A stretch of DNA of 64,000 bases from Saccharopolyspora phatthalungensis (GTDB taxonomy: Bacteria; Actinomycetota; Actinomycetes; Mycobacteriales; Pseudonocardiaceae), in NCBI RefSeq assembly GCF_014203395.1, contig NZ_JACHIW010000001.1, positions 2,232,001 to 2,296,000 on the forward strand. Direction: 5' to 3'. Below are positions 45,466 through 52,720 of this stretch, piece after piece. The translations under genes and the position numbers were made by a program. The notes beneath the pieces were generated by a model. It did not search any database. It saw only the letters and a list, made by a program, of their open reading frames with translations, and was not told the origin of the DNA. How positions within the stretch are numbered: position 1 is the first letter of the stretch; each line of letters starts with the position of its first letter.

Positions 45466-45603
45466 ACACCTACCGTGCCCCGGTCCGGGCGGCCGTCACG
45501 CCCCGGACCAGGCGCGAGAAGTCTGTGATCGCGGCCGGGAATGCCGAAGGGCTCCCGGCCGTTGAACCGATAGCTGGCGTGCGCGTGTGCCCCCGGGCTC
45601 CAA

Positions 45604-45825
45604 CTACTGCCTGCTGGGAATACCGTTCGGCTGGAGCCCTGCAGCGCCACCCGCCGAGAGGCGGCCCGCGCGCGCCAGCGTCTTGTTATCCGGGCTCCAC
45701 CCGCCGTCGACGACGGTCCCGGACATCCCCGGTAGGCAGGCCGGATTCCCGTTGGCTGAGCCCTGTTTTCGCCAGTAGCAGACAGACGCGAGTGGCGTCG
45801 CCGGTGGTCCGGCAACGCCACTCAC
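45604..45825 (-). CDS. Small hypothetical ORF with a strong ribosome binding site
   Basis: A 73-residue frame whose GTG start (45825) is preceded by TAGGAGGAGCACC, an excellent ribosome binding site. The product (SVCYWRKQGSANGNPACLPG, then VVDGGWSPDNKTLARAGRLS) has two Cys and no match I recognise. The first twelve codons form the arms of a strong hairpin. The whole 495-bp gap between purM and the DUF3073 gene (45466-45960) contains nothing else coding that I can support. The frame could be a real small gene, a remnant, or chance next to a terminator hairpin. Confidence 0.35.
   Translation of the reverse strand: MSGVAGPPATPLASVCYWRKQGSANGNPACLPGMSGTVVDGGWSPDNKTLARAGRLSAGGAAGLQPNGIPSRQ
45790..45823. 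terminator. 15-bp hairpin in the purM-DUF3073 gap
   Basis: GAGTGGCGTCGCCGG and CCGGCAACGCCACTC form a 15-bp stem with one mismatch and a TGGT loop. It is too far (325 bp) from purM to be its first terminator. It lies on the start codons of the small leftward frame and may control its translation, or it may be the terminator of a long purM transcript. Confidence 0.5.
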
Positions 45826-45960
45826 GGTGCTCCTCCTATGTGGGACTTTGCGAACTCGTCAACCCCACCCGCTCATGCACATCGGGTCAGACGAACGACT
45901 CCGACGCACCTCGCCATCGAGCGAACAGCGTTCATCCGCCGTCCTCGGTGGAGATGTGCT

Positions 45961-46149
45961 TCAACGTCGGTCGTAGTCGTAGTCGTCGTACCCGTCGTCG
46001 CGCGAGTCATCGCGGTCCTCACTGGACCACTCGCCAGACTCCGAGACGGACAGCTCGCGCTGCAACGCCTCGATGTCCATGGCGGGGGAACTGTACTTAA
46101 GCTCGCGGGCCACCTTCGTCTGCTTGGCCTTAGCCCGGCCGCGCCCCAT
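45961..46149 (-). CDS. DUF3073 family protein
   Basis: A 62-residue DUF3073 protein, highly conserved in actinobacteria and placed next to purM also in mycobacteria. The basic N terminus GRGRAKAKQTKVARELKYSS is the family hallmark, followed by MDIEALQRELS and an acidic, Asp/Tyr-rich tail (RDDGYDDYDYDRR). The opposite charges at the two ends and the lack of hydrophobic core suggest a disordered nucleic acid- or protein-binding peptide. The ATG at 46149 has a GAGGGGGTCGAGCC ribosome binding site; the longer upstream frame is not conserved. Function unknown. Confidence 0.92.
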   Translation of the reverse strand: MGRGRAKAKQTKVARELKYSSPAMDIEALQRELSVSESGEWSSEDRDDSRDDGYDDYDYDRR

Positions 46150-46390
46150 GGCTCGACCCCCTCGCACAGGGTTGCGGGGCGGACAGGGGAATGTCGGCCC
46201 CGCATGATCTCGACAACTTTTCCTGTAACTACCGTACCGTGTCGAGGCGGTTGAACGCGACGTGGTGCCTTGACTGAGTGGCCGTGTCTTGGGTGACGTC
46301 GCACTCTTGCCGATTCGATCACTCGGCTGACAGCCGTTTCGCGGCTCCGGCAATGAGCCAACCGCAGCTGTCCGTGGGCCGCATGGCACC

Positions 46391-47278
46391 ATGCTCGCTG
46401 TGCCAGAGCCGTTCGTCGCCTACCTGAGGGTGTACGAGCCCTTGTCGTCCTACGACTCACCGCTGCGCGAGGAACTGGCGGCGGTCGTCGAGCGCGGGCC
46501 GGTGGATCCGTTCGAGGCGGGACTGCGCGAGCAAGACGTTTGGTTGCGCAGCCAGCTCGCCGCGCCGCCCCGACTGCTGCCCGGCGAAACCGCCGACGGC
46601 GCGGTCCAGGGCGTCGGCGACGTGCTGGTGCTCGACCCGGCGGACGTGCCGAGCGCTCCGGCGGCCAAGGTGGGGCCGGGTCCGCTGGTGTGCCCACTGG
46701 ACCTGCGCGGGCGGTCCGCCGCGGCGCTGGTCGGGTTCCTGGGCGATGCGGAGATCGCACTGCGGTCTGCGGTGCTGCAAGTGCCGGTCGAGAAGGCCAA
46801 GGTGCGGGCGAGCGCCGTGGTCAGCGAGCTCGCCGGCGGTGCGGTGCACGTGCTGTCGTCCACCTGGACCGTCCCGCTGCCCTGGTTCGTGCTGGTCGAT
46901 CCGGTGGAGCGGTGCGTGTTCACCGAGCCGGGGCGGCGACGGGTGTGCTGGCGGGTGGCGATGGCCGACGCGCGGCGGCGGGTCGCCCGGGCGCACGCGA
47001 TCGGCCGGCAGTCCATCGGCGAGGAGGGGCCGACCCGGATCCTGCACGAGACCGGCCGCTGGCTGGAGCGCTTCCACCCGCACTCCGCAGTGGAGCTGGA
47101 CTACGGCGGCTTGGTGCAGCTGATGACGGCGAGCGACCTGGACGCGGACACCTCGGCGGAGGACGTGCACGCGATCGTTGACGCCATGGAAGCCGACGAC
47201 GCCGAAGAGGTCGGCACCCGGTACGAAAGCCTGCGCGACTTCTGGGGAGAGTTCGCTGCGCGCGAACGCCACAACTGA
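46391..47278 (+). CDS. Conserved hypothetical protein, 295 aa
   Basis: A soluble 295-residue protein I do not recognise. Its N terminus (AVPEPFVAYLRVYEPLSSYD) and the central region with AKVRASAVVSELAGGAVHVL plus STWTVPLPWFVLVDPVER look like a compact alpha/beta domain. A helical part follows (WRVAMADARRRVARAHAIGR, then GRWLERFHPHSAVELDYGGL) and an acidic C terminus (MEADDAEEVGTRYESLRDFW). There is no signal peptide or membrane helix. It is divergent from the DUF3073 gene, a common position for a conserved actinobacterial gene. The start ATG lacks a good ribosome binding site; a GTG three codons later is possible. Confidence 0.72.
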   Translation: MLAVPEPFVAYLRVYEPLSSYDSPLREELAAVVERGPVDPFEAGLREQDVWLRSQLAAPPRLLPGETADGAVQGVGDVLVLDPADVPSAPAAKVGPGPLVCPLDLRGRSAAALVGFLGDAEIALRSAVLQVPVEKAKVRASAVVSELAGGAVHVLSSTWTVPLPWFVLVDPVERCVFTEPGRRRVCWRVAMADARRRVARAHAIGRQSIGEEGPTRILHETGRWLERFHPHSAVELDYGGLVQLMTASDLDADTSAEDVHAIVDAMEADDAEEVGTRYESLRDFWGEFAARERHN

Positions 47279-47329
47279 CGTGCGGAGCGCGGTCGTTCCG
47301 CGTGGCGGCGCGGGTGGCGGGACCGCAGT

Positions 47330-47382
47330 GAACTAAGCGGTGCAGATCACCGGCGTTTGAACTTAGCGGCGCAGACCACGGA
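47330..47382. repeat. Imperfect 29-bp tandem repeat
   Basis: Two units, starting GAACTAAGCGG at 47330 and GAACTTAGCGG at 47359, are spaced exactly 29 bp apart and continue as TGCAGATCACCGG and CGCAGACCACGG. They lie between the convergent hypothetical and methyltransferase genes. They may be end remnants of a mobile element or a protein binding site. Confidence 0.5.
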
Positions 47383-47397
47383 CTTTGGCTCGATGGG

Positions 47398-48207
47398 TCA
47401 CGGTCGGCACCGGATCTCGCCGTTGAGGACGGCGAACCAACCGTCTTCGGCGTCCATCCAGGCGTGCCAGGCGGTGGCGAGTGCTTCCAGCTCGTCGCGG
47501 GTGGTCAGGCCGTGCTTCAGGGCCTGCTCGGCGAAGGACGACCGGCGGATGCGGTCCGCCCACAGGTTGCCCCACCAGGCACGTTCCTCGGTCGTCGCGA
47601 AGCACCACGCCGAGGCCGTGCAGGCGACGTCGCGGAATCCCGCCGCCAACGCCCAGGTCTTCAGGTACCGGCCGCTGTCGGGGAAGGCCCGGTTGCGGTG
47701 CGCCACCTGCCGGTACAGCTCCAACCAGCGGTCCAGGCCGGGGTTGCCCGGCGACCAGCGCATGCCGCCATAGTCGGCGTCCCGCGCCGCCACGATGCCG
47801 CCCGGCTTGCATACGCGCCGCATCTCGCGCAGCGCGGCGACCGGGTCGGTCAGGTGTTGTAGCACCTGGTGGGCGTGCACTACGTCGAAGGAGCCATTGG
47901 CGTGGGGCAGGCGGTAGACATCGGCGTTGGCGAAGGTGACGTTGTCCAGGCCGCGTTCGGCGGCTCCGGTCCGGGCGATCTCCAGCGGATCGTCGGCATT
48001 GTCCACGCCCAGCACCTGGCCGGGTCCGACCAGGGCGGCGAAGTCCAACGTGATGGTTCCGGGCCCGCAGCCGATGTCGAGCACGCTGGTGCCCGGCCGC
48101 AGGTGCGGGATCAGGTATGCCGCGGAGTTCTCGGCGGTCCGCCAGCGGTGCGATCGCAGCACGCTCTCGTGGTGTCCGTGGGTGTAGGTGTCCGGCTGCG
48201 CCTGCAT
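47398..48207 (-). CDS. Class I SAM-dependent methyltransferase
   Basis: A 269-residue UbiE/MenG-like methyltransferase. Motif I is SVLDIGCGPGTITLDFA near residue 45 (SAM-binding glycine loop). Motif II is GVDNADDPLEIAR with the acidic ribose-binding Asp, followed by VTFANADVYRLPHANGSFD and VVHAHQVLQHLTDP, then GGIVAARDADYGGM. The C-terminal 100 residues form a substrate-binding cap rich in Trp (WALAAGFRDVACTASAWCF, then WWGNLWADRI). The substrate is unknown. The ATG at 48207 is preceded by GACGGAAGAC. The neighbours give no hint about the pathway. Confidence 0.88.
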   Translation of the reverse strand: MQAQPDTYTHGHHESVLRSHRWRTAENSAAYLIPHLRPGTSVLDIGCGPGTITLDFAALVGPGQVLGVDNADDPLEIARTGAAERGLDNVTFANADVYRLPHANGSFDVVHAHQVLQHLTDPVAALREMRRVCKPGGIVAARDADYGGMRWSPGNPGLDRWLELYRQVAHRNRAFPDSGRYLKTWALAAGFRDVACTASAWCFATTEERAWWGNLWADRIRRSSFAEQALKHGLTTRDELEALATAWHAWMDAEDGWFAVLNGEIRCRP

Positions 48208-48779
48208 GTCTTCCGTCTCATGATATGGGAGGTCAGTATCAATATGTGAGCGTACTCCGGAGAAGCTCCAGTCGGGAAGCGAATAAGAGGCCGTGAGCGA
48301 TTACACCGGTTCCGGGCAGCGGGAACACCGAGCCGACCAGTTTGCCGCCGGGGGCCGGCTCCTCGGTGAGCGCATTGGGCCCGTCGCCGGACCTCCCGAG
48401 CGAGCACGGGGTTCCCACGGCGACGGCCGGCCCGGCAAATGTGTCGTTAATCACGTTTTTTCCGTGGGCGTTTCGGGCCCGACAGTCCTCTGTGGACCAG
48501 ACCTGTCGCACGCGGGTGGTGAGCATCGCCGCGTGCTTGCCGGGCATGCTCTTACTCGGCGCTGTGCGAGGCCGCAGCGAGCGCGATGCCCGGAAGCGGC
48601 AGTTCCCCAGCCGCCCCGGGCATTACGGCGGCCTGAGCGGGTTTGAGCGAGGAACGCGGGTCCATTGGCGCATCGGCCTCGCCGCGGGCATGGCGCACCG
48701 CACCCGCCCCACGACAACCGAGCCGCGGGAAGTCCACTTCGGACGACTCCGACTCCGACGAACAGGACTGCGTTGCTCG
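48208..48779. other. 572-bp gap with no assignable gene
   Basis: Between the methyltransferase start and the rsiG stop there is no frame with a good ribosome binding site and recognisable product. The longest leftward frame (48239-48547, 102 codons, starting PGKHAAMLTTRVRQ) has an ATG without a ribosome binding site. A TTTTTT run at 48455-48460 is unusual for this GC-rich DNA. The region may hold a non-coding RNA or a lost gene. Confidence 0.45.
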
Positions 48780-49337
48780 CTACCGGTCTCGTTCCTCCGC
48801 GAGCAAATCGTCCACCGATGCGGCGCCCTCGCGGTACCGGCGGGCGATCTCCGCGTTCAGCCGGTCCACCACGCTTTGGACTTCCCGGCGGCGATGGGAC
48901 ACCGAATCCTCTTCCGCGGTGTAGGCGTCGAGGGCCTGGTCGAGCTTGGCCTCCGACAGTGACATGACATCCGAGAGATCGACATCGGAGACCAGCGCCT
49001 CGACGTGCCTGCGGTGCGCCTCGGCCCGCGACGGCTCGGTCGTCTGGTACCGGCCGGAACCGGTCGCCGGCCCGACGGCGTTGTCCGCCAGGATGTTCAC
49101 CAACTGTTCGACGACCGACGCGGACCCGCCTTCCCGGCGTCGCCGTTGCTCCGCACGCACGATGTCGATCCGCGCGTGCAGCACCCTACGCAGGTAGGAG
49201 AGGTCCGTTTCCTCCTGCGCCGCCTCGTCCCGCAACGCGCGCACTTCGCCAAGCGCGCGGTGCTCGATACCACTGGTGTAGTCCGGGGACAGGACCCTAT
49301 CGATGCGGCGCCGTCCACCCGGGCGGACTTCGATCAC
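48780..49337 (-). CDS. rsiG: RsiG-like c-di-GMP-binding anti-sigma factor
   Basis: A 185-residue helical protein matching RsiG, which in Streptomyces binds the sporulation sigma factor WhiG in a c-di-GMP-dependent way. The c-di-GMP motif E-x3-S-x2-R-x3-Q-x3-D occurs twice, once on each helix of the expected antiparallel coiled coil. The second copy is perfect (E143, S147, R150, Q154, D158). The first is E43, S47, R50, H54, D58, with His in place of Gln. The flanking LSYLRRVLHARIDIVRAE is also typical. The GTG at 49337 follows GGAGG with 8-nt spacing. It is third in a leftward set with nur and ygfZ. WhiG itself is outside the window. Confidence 0.88.
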   Translation of the reverse strand: MIEVRPGGRRRIDRVLSPDYTSGIEHRALGEVRALRDEAAQEETDLSYLRRVLHARIDIVRAEQRRRREGGSASVVEQLVNILADNAVGPATGSGRYQTTEPSRAEAHRRHVEALVSDVDLSDVMSLSEAKLDQALDAYTAEEDSVSHRRREVQSVVDRLNAEIARRYREGAASVDDLLAEERDR

Positions 49338-49503
49338 GTGGCCATCCTCCGGCAATTCGGTAGAGCTCGCCAACAATTCGTGTGATGTTGTTTTAGCAAC
49401 GGGGCGAAACCGCCCGTTCGCGCAGCGTGTTGGGGCACGCGCGGCGACGAGGACGAGCGGCCTGCACGATTCCAGGCATACCCGCCTCGTCAAACACCCG
49501 CCG

Positions 49504-50646
49504 CTACCGGCCGCGCAACCCCTGGGCCGCGATCCGCCCCGGGGGTTCGCCGGTGTCCGGCGGCACCGAGTCGGGATCCACCGCCGCGGCCACCGCGCGG
49601 TCCTGCTCCGGGTCGCCGGCGATCAGCTCGCTGTCCACCGGTGCCGACCGCTTGAGCAGCGCCAGCGCCACCGGGCCGAGCTCGTGGTGCTGCACCACGC
49701 TGCCCACCCGACCGACCTTGCGCTCGCCGAACCACACCGGATCGCCGGTCTCCGGCAGGATCTCCGCCGAGCCGTCGAGGTGCAGCAGCACCATCCGCCG
49801 CGGCGGCTTGCCCACGTTGTGCACCTTGGCGACGGTTTCCTGACCCCGGTAGCAGCCCTTGGCGACATGCGCGGCCACGTGCACCCAGCCGAGCTCGTGC
49901 GGGATCGCGCGCTCGTCGGTGTCCAGCCCGACCCGTGGCCGCAGCGCCGCCACCCGCAGGGCCTCGAAGGCGAGCGTGCCCGACGGCCGGATTCCCGCGT
50001 CGGTCAGCTTCGTCCACCACTCGACCAGCGACTCCCGCGGCACCACGAGATCGACGGTGGGCAGCGCGCGGAACGGCACGCTCCGGCTGAAACCGCCGCC
50101 GGGCAGGGCCCGCACCTCGTAGGGTTTCGAGGGCACCGGCGCGAACTGGGCGAGGATGCCGCCCGCGTCCGTGCCGATGGTGGTCAGCAGCGCGTACTCG
50201 GCGGTGGCGTCCCGGGGTTCCACTTTGGACCAGAACCGCATGGCGTTGAGGTATTCCAGCAGCGACTGCTTGCCGTCCACGCCGATCGTCGGTAGCGCGC
50301 TGGTGGCCTGGGCGCCGGCATCCGTGTCCAGGTAGACCACGCCCTCGTGGTGCGCGACCAGCAGGTGGCAGTCGACGTGGCCGTGGCTGTCCAGCACCAG
50401 TGCCTCGGTGCCCTGCCCGTCCGGCAGTTCCGTCAGGTGCTGGGAGAGCACCAGGTGCAGCCAGCTCAGCCGCTCCTCGCCGGGCACCGCGATGACCTCC
50501 CGGTGCGAGCGGTCCACCAGCACCGCCGAGCGGGTCGCCGAGCGCTGCTCGGCGAAGGGGTCGCCGAAGTGCCAGGGCACGCCGACGTCCACCGCATCTC
50601 CCGGTGCGGGCACCGCACCCGGCAGATCCAACAGGGGTGAACTCAT
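49504..50646 (-). CDS. ygfZ: YgfZ/GcvT-like folate-binding protein
   Basis: A 380-residue tetrahydrofolate-binding protein of the GcvT fold that supports repair or assembly of certain Fe-S enzymes such as MiaB. The signature KGCYRGQETVAKVHNVGK carries the conserved Cys in the KGCYxGQE motif. Other features are VDRSHREVIAVPGEERLSWL at the N terminus and LRPRVGLDTDERAIPHELG (folate pocket). The ATG at 50646 overlaps the stop of the Fur-family gene by one base (TGATG), so the two are translationally coupled. The next codirectional gene, rsiG, lies 166 bp downstream. Confidence 0.9.
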   Translation of the reverse strand: MSSPLLDLPGAVPAPGDAVDVGVPWHFGDPFAEQRSATRSAVLVDRSHREVIAVPGEERLSWLHLVLSQHLTELPDGQGTEALVLDSHGHVDCHLLVAHHEGVVYLDTDAGAQATSALPTIGVDGKQSLLEYLNAMRFWSKVEPRDATAEYALLTTIGTDAGGILAQFAPVPSKPYEVRALPGGGFSRSVPFRALPTVDLVVPRESLVEWWTKLTDAGIRPSGTLAFEALRVAALRPRVGLDTDERAIPHELGWVHVAAHVAKGCYRGQETVAKVHNVGKPPRRMVLLHLDGSAEILPETGDPVWFGERKVGRVGSVVQHHELGPVALALLKRSAPVDSELIAGDPEQDRAVAAAVDPDSVPPDTGEPPGRIAAQGLRGR

Positions 50647-51089
50647 CAGCGCTCCTCGGCGGCGTCGACATCGGTGTTGCGGCAGTTCCGGCACAGGCCG
50701 GACAGGGCGAGGTGGGTGGCGTTCAGGACGAACCCGAATCGCGTGAGCAGCTCCCGCGACAGGTCGTCCAGCAGTTCGGTCGGGACCTCGTCGATCTTCC
50801 CGCATCGGTGGCACGCCAGGTGGACGTGCTCGTGTTCCTCGACGGAGTAGGTCGGCGCGCCGTGCCCCAGATGCGTGTGCCGCACCAGTCCCAGCTCTTC
50901 GAGCAAATCGAGGGCGCGATAGACGGTCGTGATGTTGACTGTCGAGGCGGTGCCCTGTACCCGGCGGCAGACTTGCTCCGGCGTCGCATGCCCCAGTTCG
51001 CGCACCGCATCCAGCACCAGCTGGCGCTGCGGTGTCATCCGCATGCCGCGTTGGTGCAAAGTGCTGCGCAGCGATCCCTGGTCGCTCAA
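50646..51089 (-). CDS. nur: Fur-family metalloregulator, Nur-like
   Basis: A 147-residue Fur-superfamily repressor. The N-terminal winged helix contains RMTPQRQLVLDAVRELGHAT, then NITTVYRALDLLEELGLV. The His-rich metal region is HTHLGHGAPTYSVEEHEHVHL, and structural zinc Cys pairs are CHRCG and CRNC. The HTHLGHGAPTY stretch and general sequence are closer to the nickel regulator Nur of Streptomyces than to FurA or Zur, but metal specificity is inferred. The ATG at 51089 is in the 121-bp divergent region shared with the pabC-like gene. The one-base overlap with ygfZ places both in one operon. Confidence 0.85.
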   Translation of the reverse strand: MSDQGSLRSTLHQRGMRMTPQRQLVLDAVRELGHATPEQVCRRVQGTASTVNITTVYRALDLLEELGLVRHTHLGHGAPTYSVEEHEHVHLACHRCGKIDEVPTELLDDLSRELLTRFGFVLNATHLALSGLCRNCRNTDVDAAEER

Positions 51090-51210
51090 TGCCCGCTCCT
51101 GTGCTCGGCGCGCTTGACGGTCGGCCCTTCGATCGTAACTCCGTAACGGAACTTGCCGGTCACGCGCGCGGTGCGGCTGCGGTTGCGGCTCCGAGGTCTA
51201 GGCTTCCGGC

Positions 51211-52056
51211 ATGCGCGTATTGGCACTTTTGGACGGGACGATCGCTGATCCGCAGGCGCCGCTGTTCCGTGCCGACGACCTCGGGGTGATGCGTGGTGAC
51301 GGCATCTTCGAGACGATCTTGATCGCCGACCGCAAGCCGCGGGAACTCGGACCGCATCTCGACCGCTTGGAGCACTCCGCCGCCCTGCTGCAGCTGCGGC
51401 TGCCCGAGCGCGCAGCGTGGGAGCGGGCCGTGCGGGCGGTCATCGACAACTGGCCGTGGGACACCGACCCGCAGATGGCCGTGAAGCTCGTGTGCACCCG
51501 CGGTGTCGAAGGCGACGACAACCCCAACGGCTTCGCGATGGGCATGCAGATCGAAGCCGACACATTGCGCAAGCGCAGCGAGGGAGTCGCGGCCGTGACG
51601 CTGGAGCGCGGTTACGCCCCGGACCTGATGGAGCGCGCGCCCTGGCTCCTCCTGTCCGCGAAGACCCTGTCGTACGCGGTGAACATGGCCGCGATGCGGG
51701 AGGCAGCGGCGCGCGGCGCCGACGAGGTGATCTTCACCGCCACCGACGGTTCGGTGCTGGAAGGCCCGACCTCGACGGTCGTGCTCGCCCAGGGGCACAC
51801 GCTGCTGACCACCCCGCCCAGCTTGGGAATCCTCAAGGGCACCACCCAGGGGGCGCTGTTCCGGGCCGCGGAGAAGGCCGGTTGGCAGACCAGGGTGACG
51901 AAGTTCCCGGCCTCGGCGCTGTTCGAAAGCGACGGCGTGTGGCTGGCCTCCAGCGTCCGGCTGATGACGCAGGTGCGCTCCATCGATGGCATCGAGATCA
52001 AGGCCGACGCCGACCTGCATGCCGAGATCGACCGCCTCTACGAGTCGAACTACTGA
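51211..52056 (+). CDS. Class IV aminotransferase (aminodeoxychorismate lyase-like)
   Basis: A 281-residue fold-type IV PLP enzyme, either 4-amino-4-deoxychorismate lyase (PabC) or a branched-chain/D-amino acid aminotransferase. Landmarks are FRADDLGVMRGDGIFETI, LGPHLDRLEHSAALLQL, the Schiff-base Lys in LLLSAKTLSYAVNMAAMREA, GADEVIFTATDGSVLEGPTS (cofactor Glu), and KGTTQGALF binding the phosphate. The mycobacterial orthologue in the same position is annotated as PabC-like, giving a folate link with neighbouring ygfZ. TAGGCT at 51199-51204 is 6 nt before the ATG and no ribosome binding site is present, so it is probably leaderless. Confidence 0.88.
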   Translation: MRVLALLDGTIADPQAPLFRADDLGVMRGDGIFETILIADRKPRELGPHLDRLEHSAALLQLRLPERAAWERAVRAVIDNWPWDTDPQMAVKLVCTRGVEGDDNPNGFAMGMQIEADTLRKRSEGVAAVTLERGYAPDLMERAPWLLLSAKTLSYAVNMAAMREAAARGADEVIFTATDGSVLEGPTSTVVLAQGHTLLTTPPSLGILKGTTQGALFRAAEKAGWQTRVTKFPASALFESDGVWLASSVRLMTQVRSIDGIEIKADADLHAEIDRLYESNY

Positions 52057-52059
52057 CGC

Positions 52060-52105
52060 GGCGAATTCAAAGGAATCCAACGCGCCGATTTCCATCGAAA
52101 TCGCC
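52060..52105. repeat. 46-bp palindromic repeat, copy 4
   Basis: Left arm GGCGAATTCAAAGG, right arm CCATCGAAATCGCC. The right half is perfect to the consensus; the left half has several changes. It starts 3 bp after the stop of the pabC-like gene and ends 17 bp before the stop of the convergent DinB gene. Confidence 0.8.
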
Positions 52106-52122
52106 AACTCCGGCGGCGCGAG

Positions 52123-52641
52123 TCAGCCCATCGTCTTCTGGCCGTCCAGGGTCTCCCGGATGATGTCCGCGTGCCCCGCGTGCTGCGCAGTCTCGGCGGC
52201 GATGTGGAGCAGCACCCGCCGCGCGGACCAGCGCTTGCCGGGTTCCTGCCAAGGAGCCGACGGCAGCTCGTGGCTGACGTCCAGGTCGGGCAGCGTCGCG
52301 ACGATCTCGTCGGTCTCCGCCGCCACCTTCGCGTACTCCGTGAGCAGGCCCTCCAGCGTCTCGTCCGCCTCCACCTGGAACCCGGCCGCGTGCTTGGCGA
52401 AGGCCGCCTCGTCGAAAGCCACGAACGCGCGCCCGTTGCGGATGAAGTCGGCCCAGCCCCTTTCGACCTGCGTGACGTGCTTGATCAGCCCGCCGAGGCA
52501 GAGCTCGCTCTTGGTGGGGCGCAGCCGAGCCTGCTCATCGGTTAGTTTCTGCACCGTGTGCCGCAGGAAGCCGCGATGGGCCGTGAGCAATTCCAGGATG
52601 TCAGCGCGTTCGCCGGTCAGGCTCTGCTCGGTATTGGTCAT
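52123..52641 (-). CDS. DinB/DUF664-family protein
   Basis: A 172-residue four-helix-bundle protein of the DinB-like superfamily, whose members include mycothiol- or bacillithiol-dependent transferases. Visible are LLTAHRGFLRHTVQKLTDEQ, then SELCLGGLIKHVTQVERGW with the first metal-binding His of the bundle, and RRVLLHIAAETAQHAGHADIIRE with the two others. The three-His metal site looks intact. In a mycothiol-producing organism (mshD is in this window) a thiol transferase role is possible, but not shown. The ATG at 52641 follows GGCGGCATG with a weak ribosome binding site. Confidence 0.87.
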   Translation of the reverse strand: MTNTEQSLTGERADILELLTAHRGFLRHTVQKLTDEQARLRPTKSELCLGGLIKHVTQVERGWADFIRNGRAFVAFDEAAFAKHAAGFQVEADETLEGLLTEYAKVAAETDEIVATLPDLDVSHELPSAPWQEPGKRWSARRVLLHIAAETAQHAGHADIIRETLDGQKTMG

Positions 52642-52720
52642 GCCGCCGCCTTAGCTCGTGGTCTGGTGTGCCTCGAAGCTAACGCGGCGGTCTGACAACC
52701 GGGCAACCCCGACCAGGTCG

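Noticed and set aside
48239..48547. A 102-codon leftward frame starting MPGKHAAMLTT
   Set aside because: No ribosome binding site or TANNNT element at the start and no recognisable domain; kept only as part of an unexplained gap.
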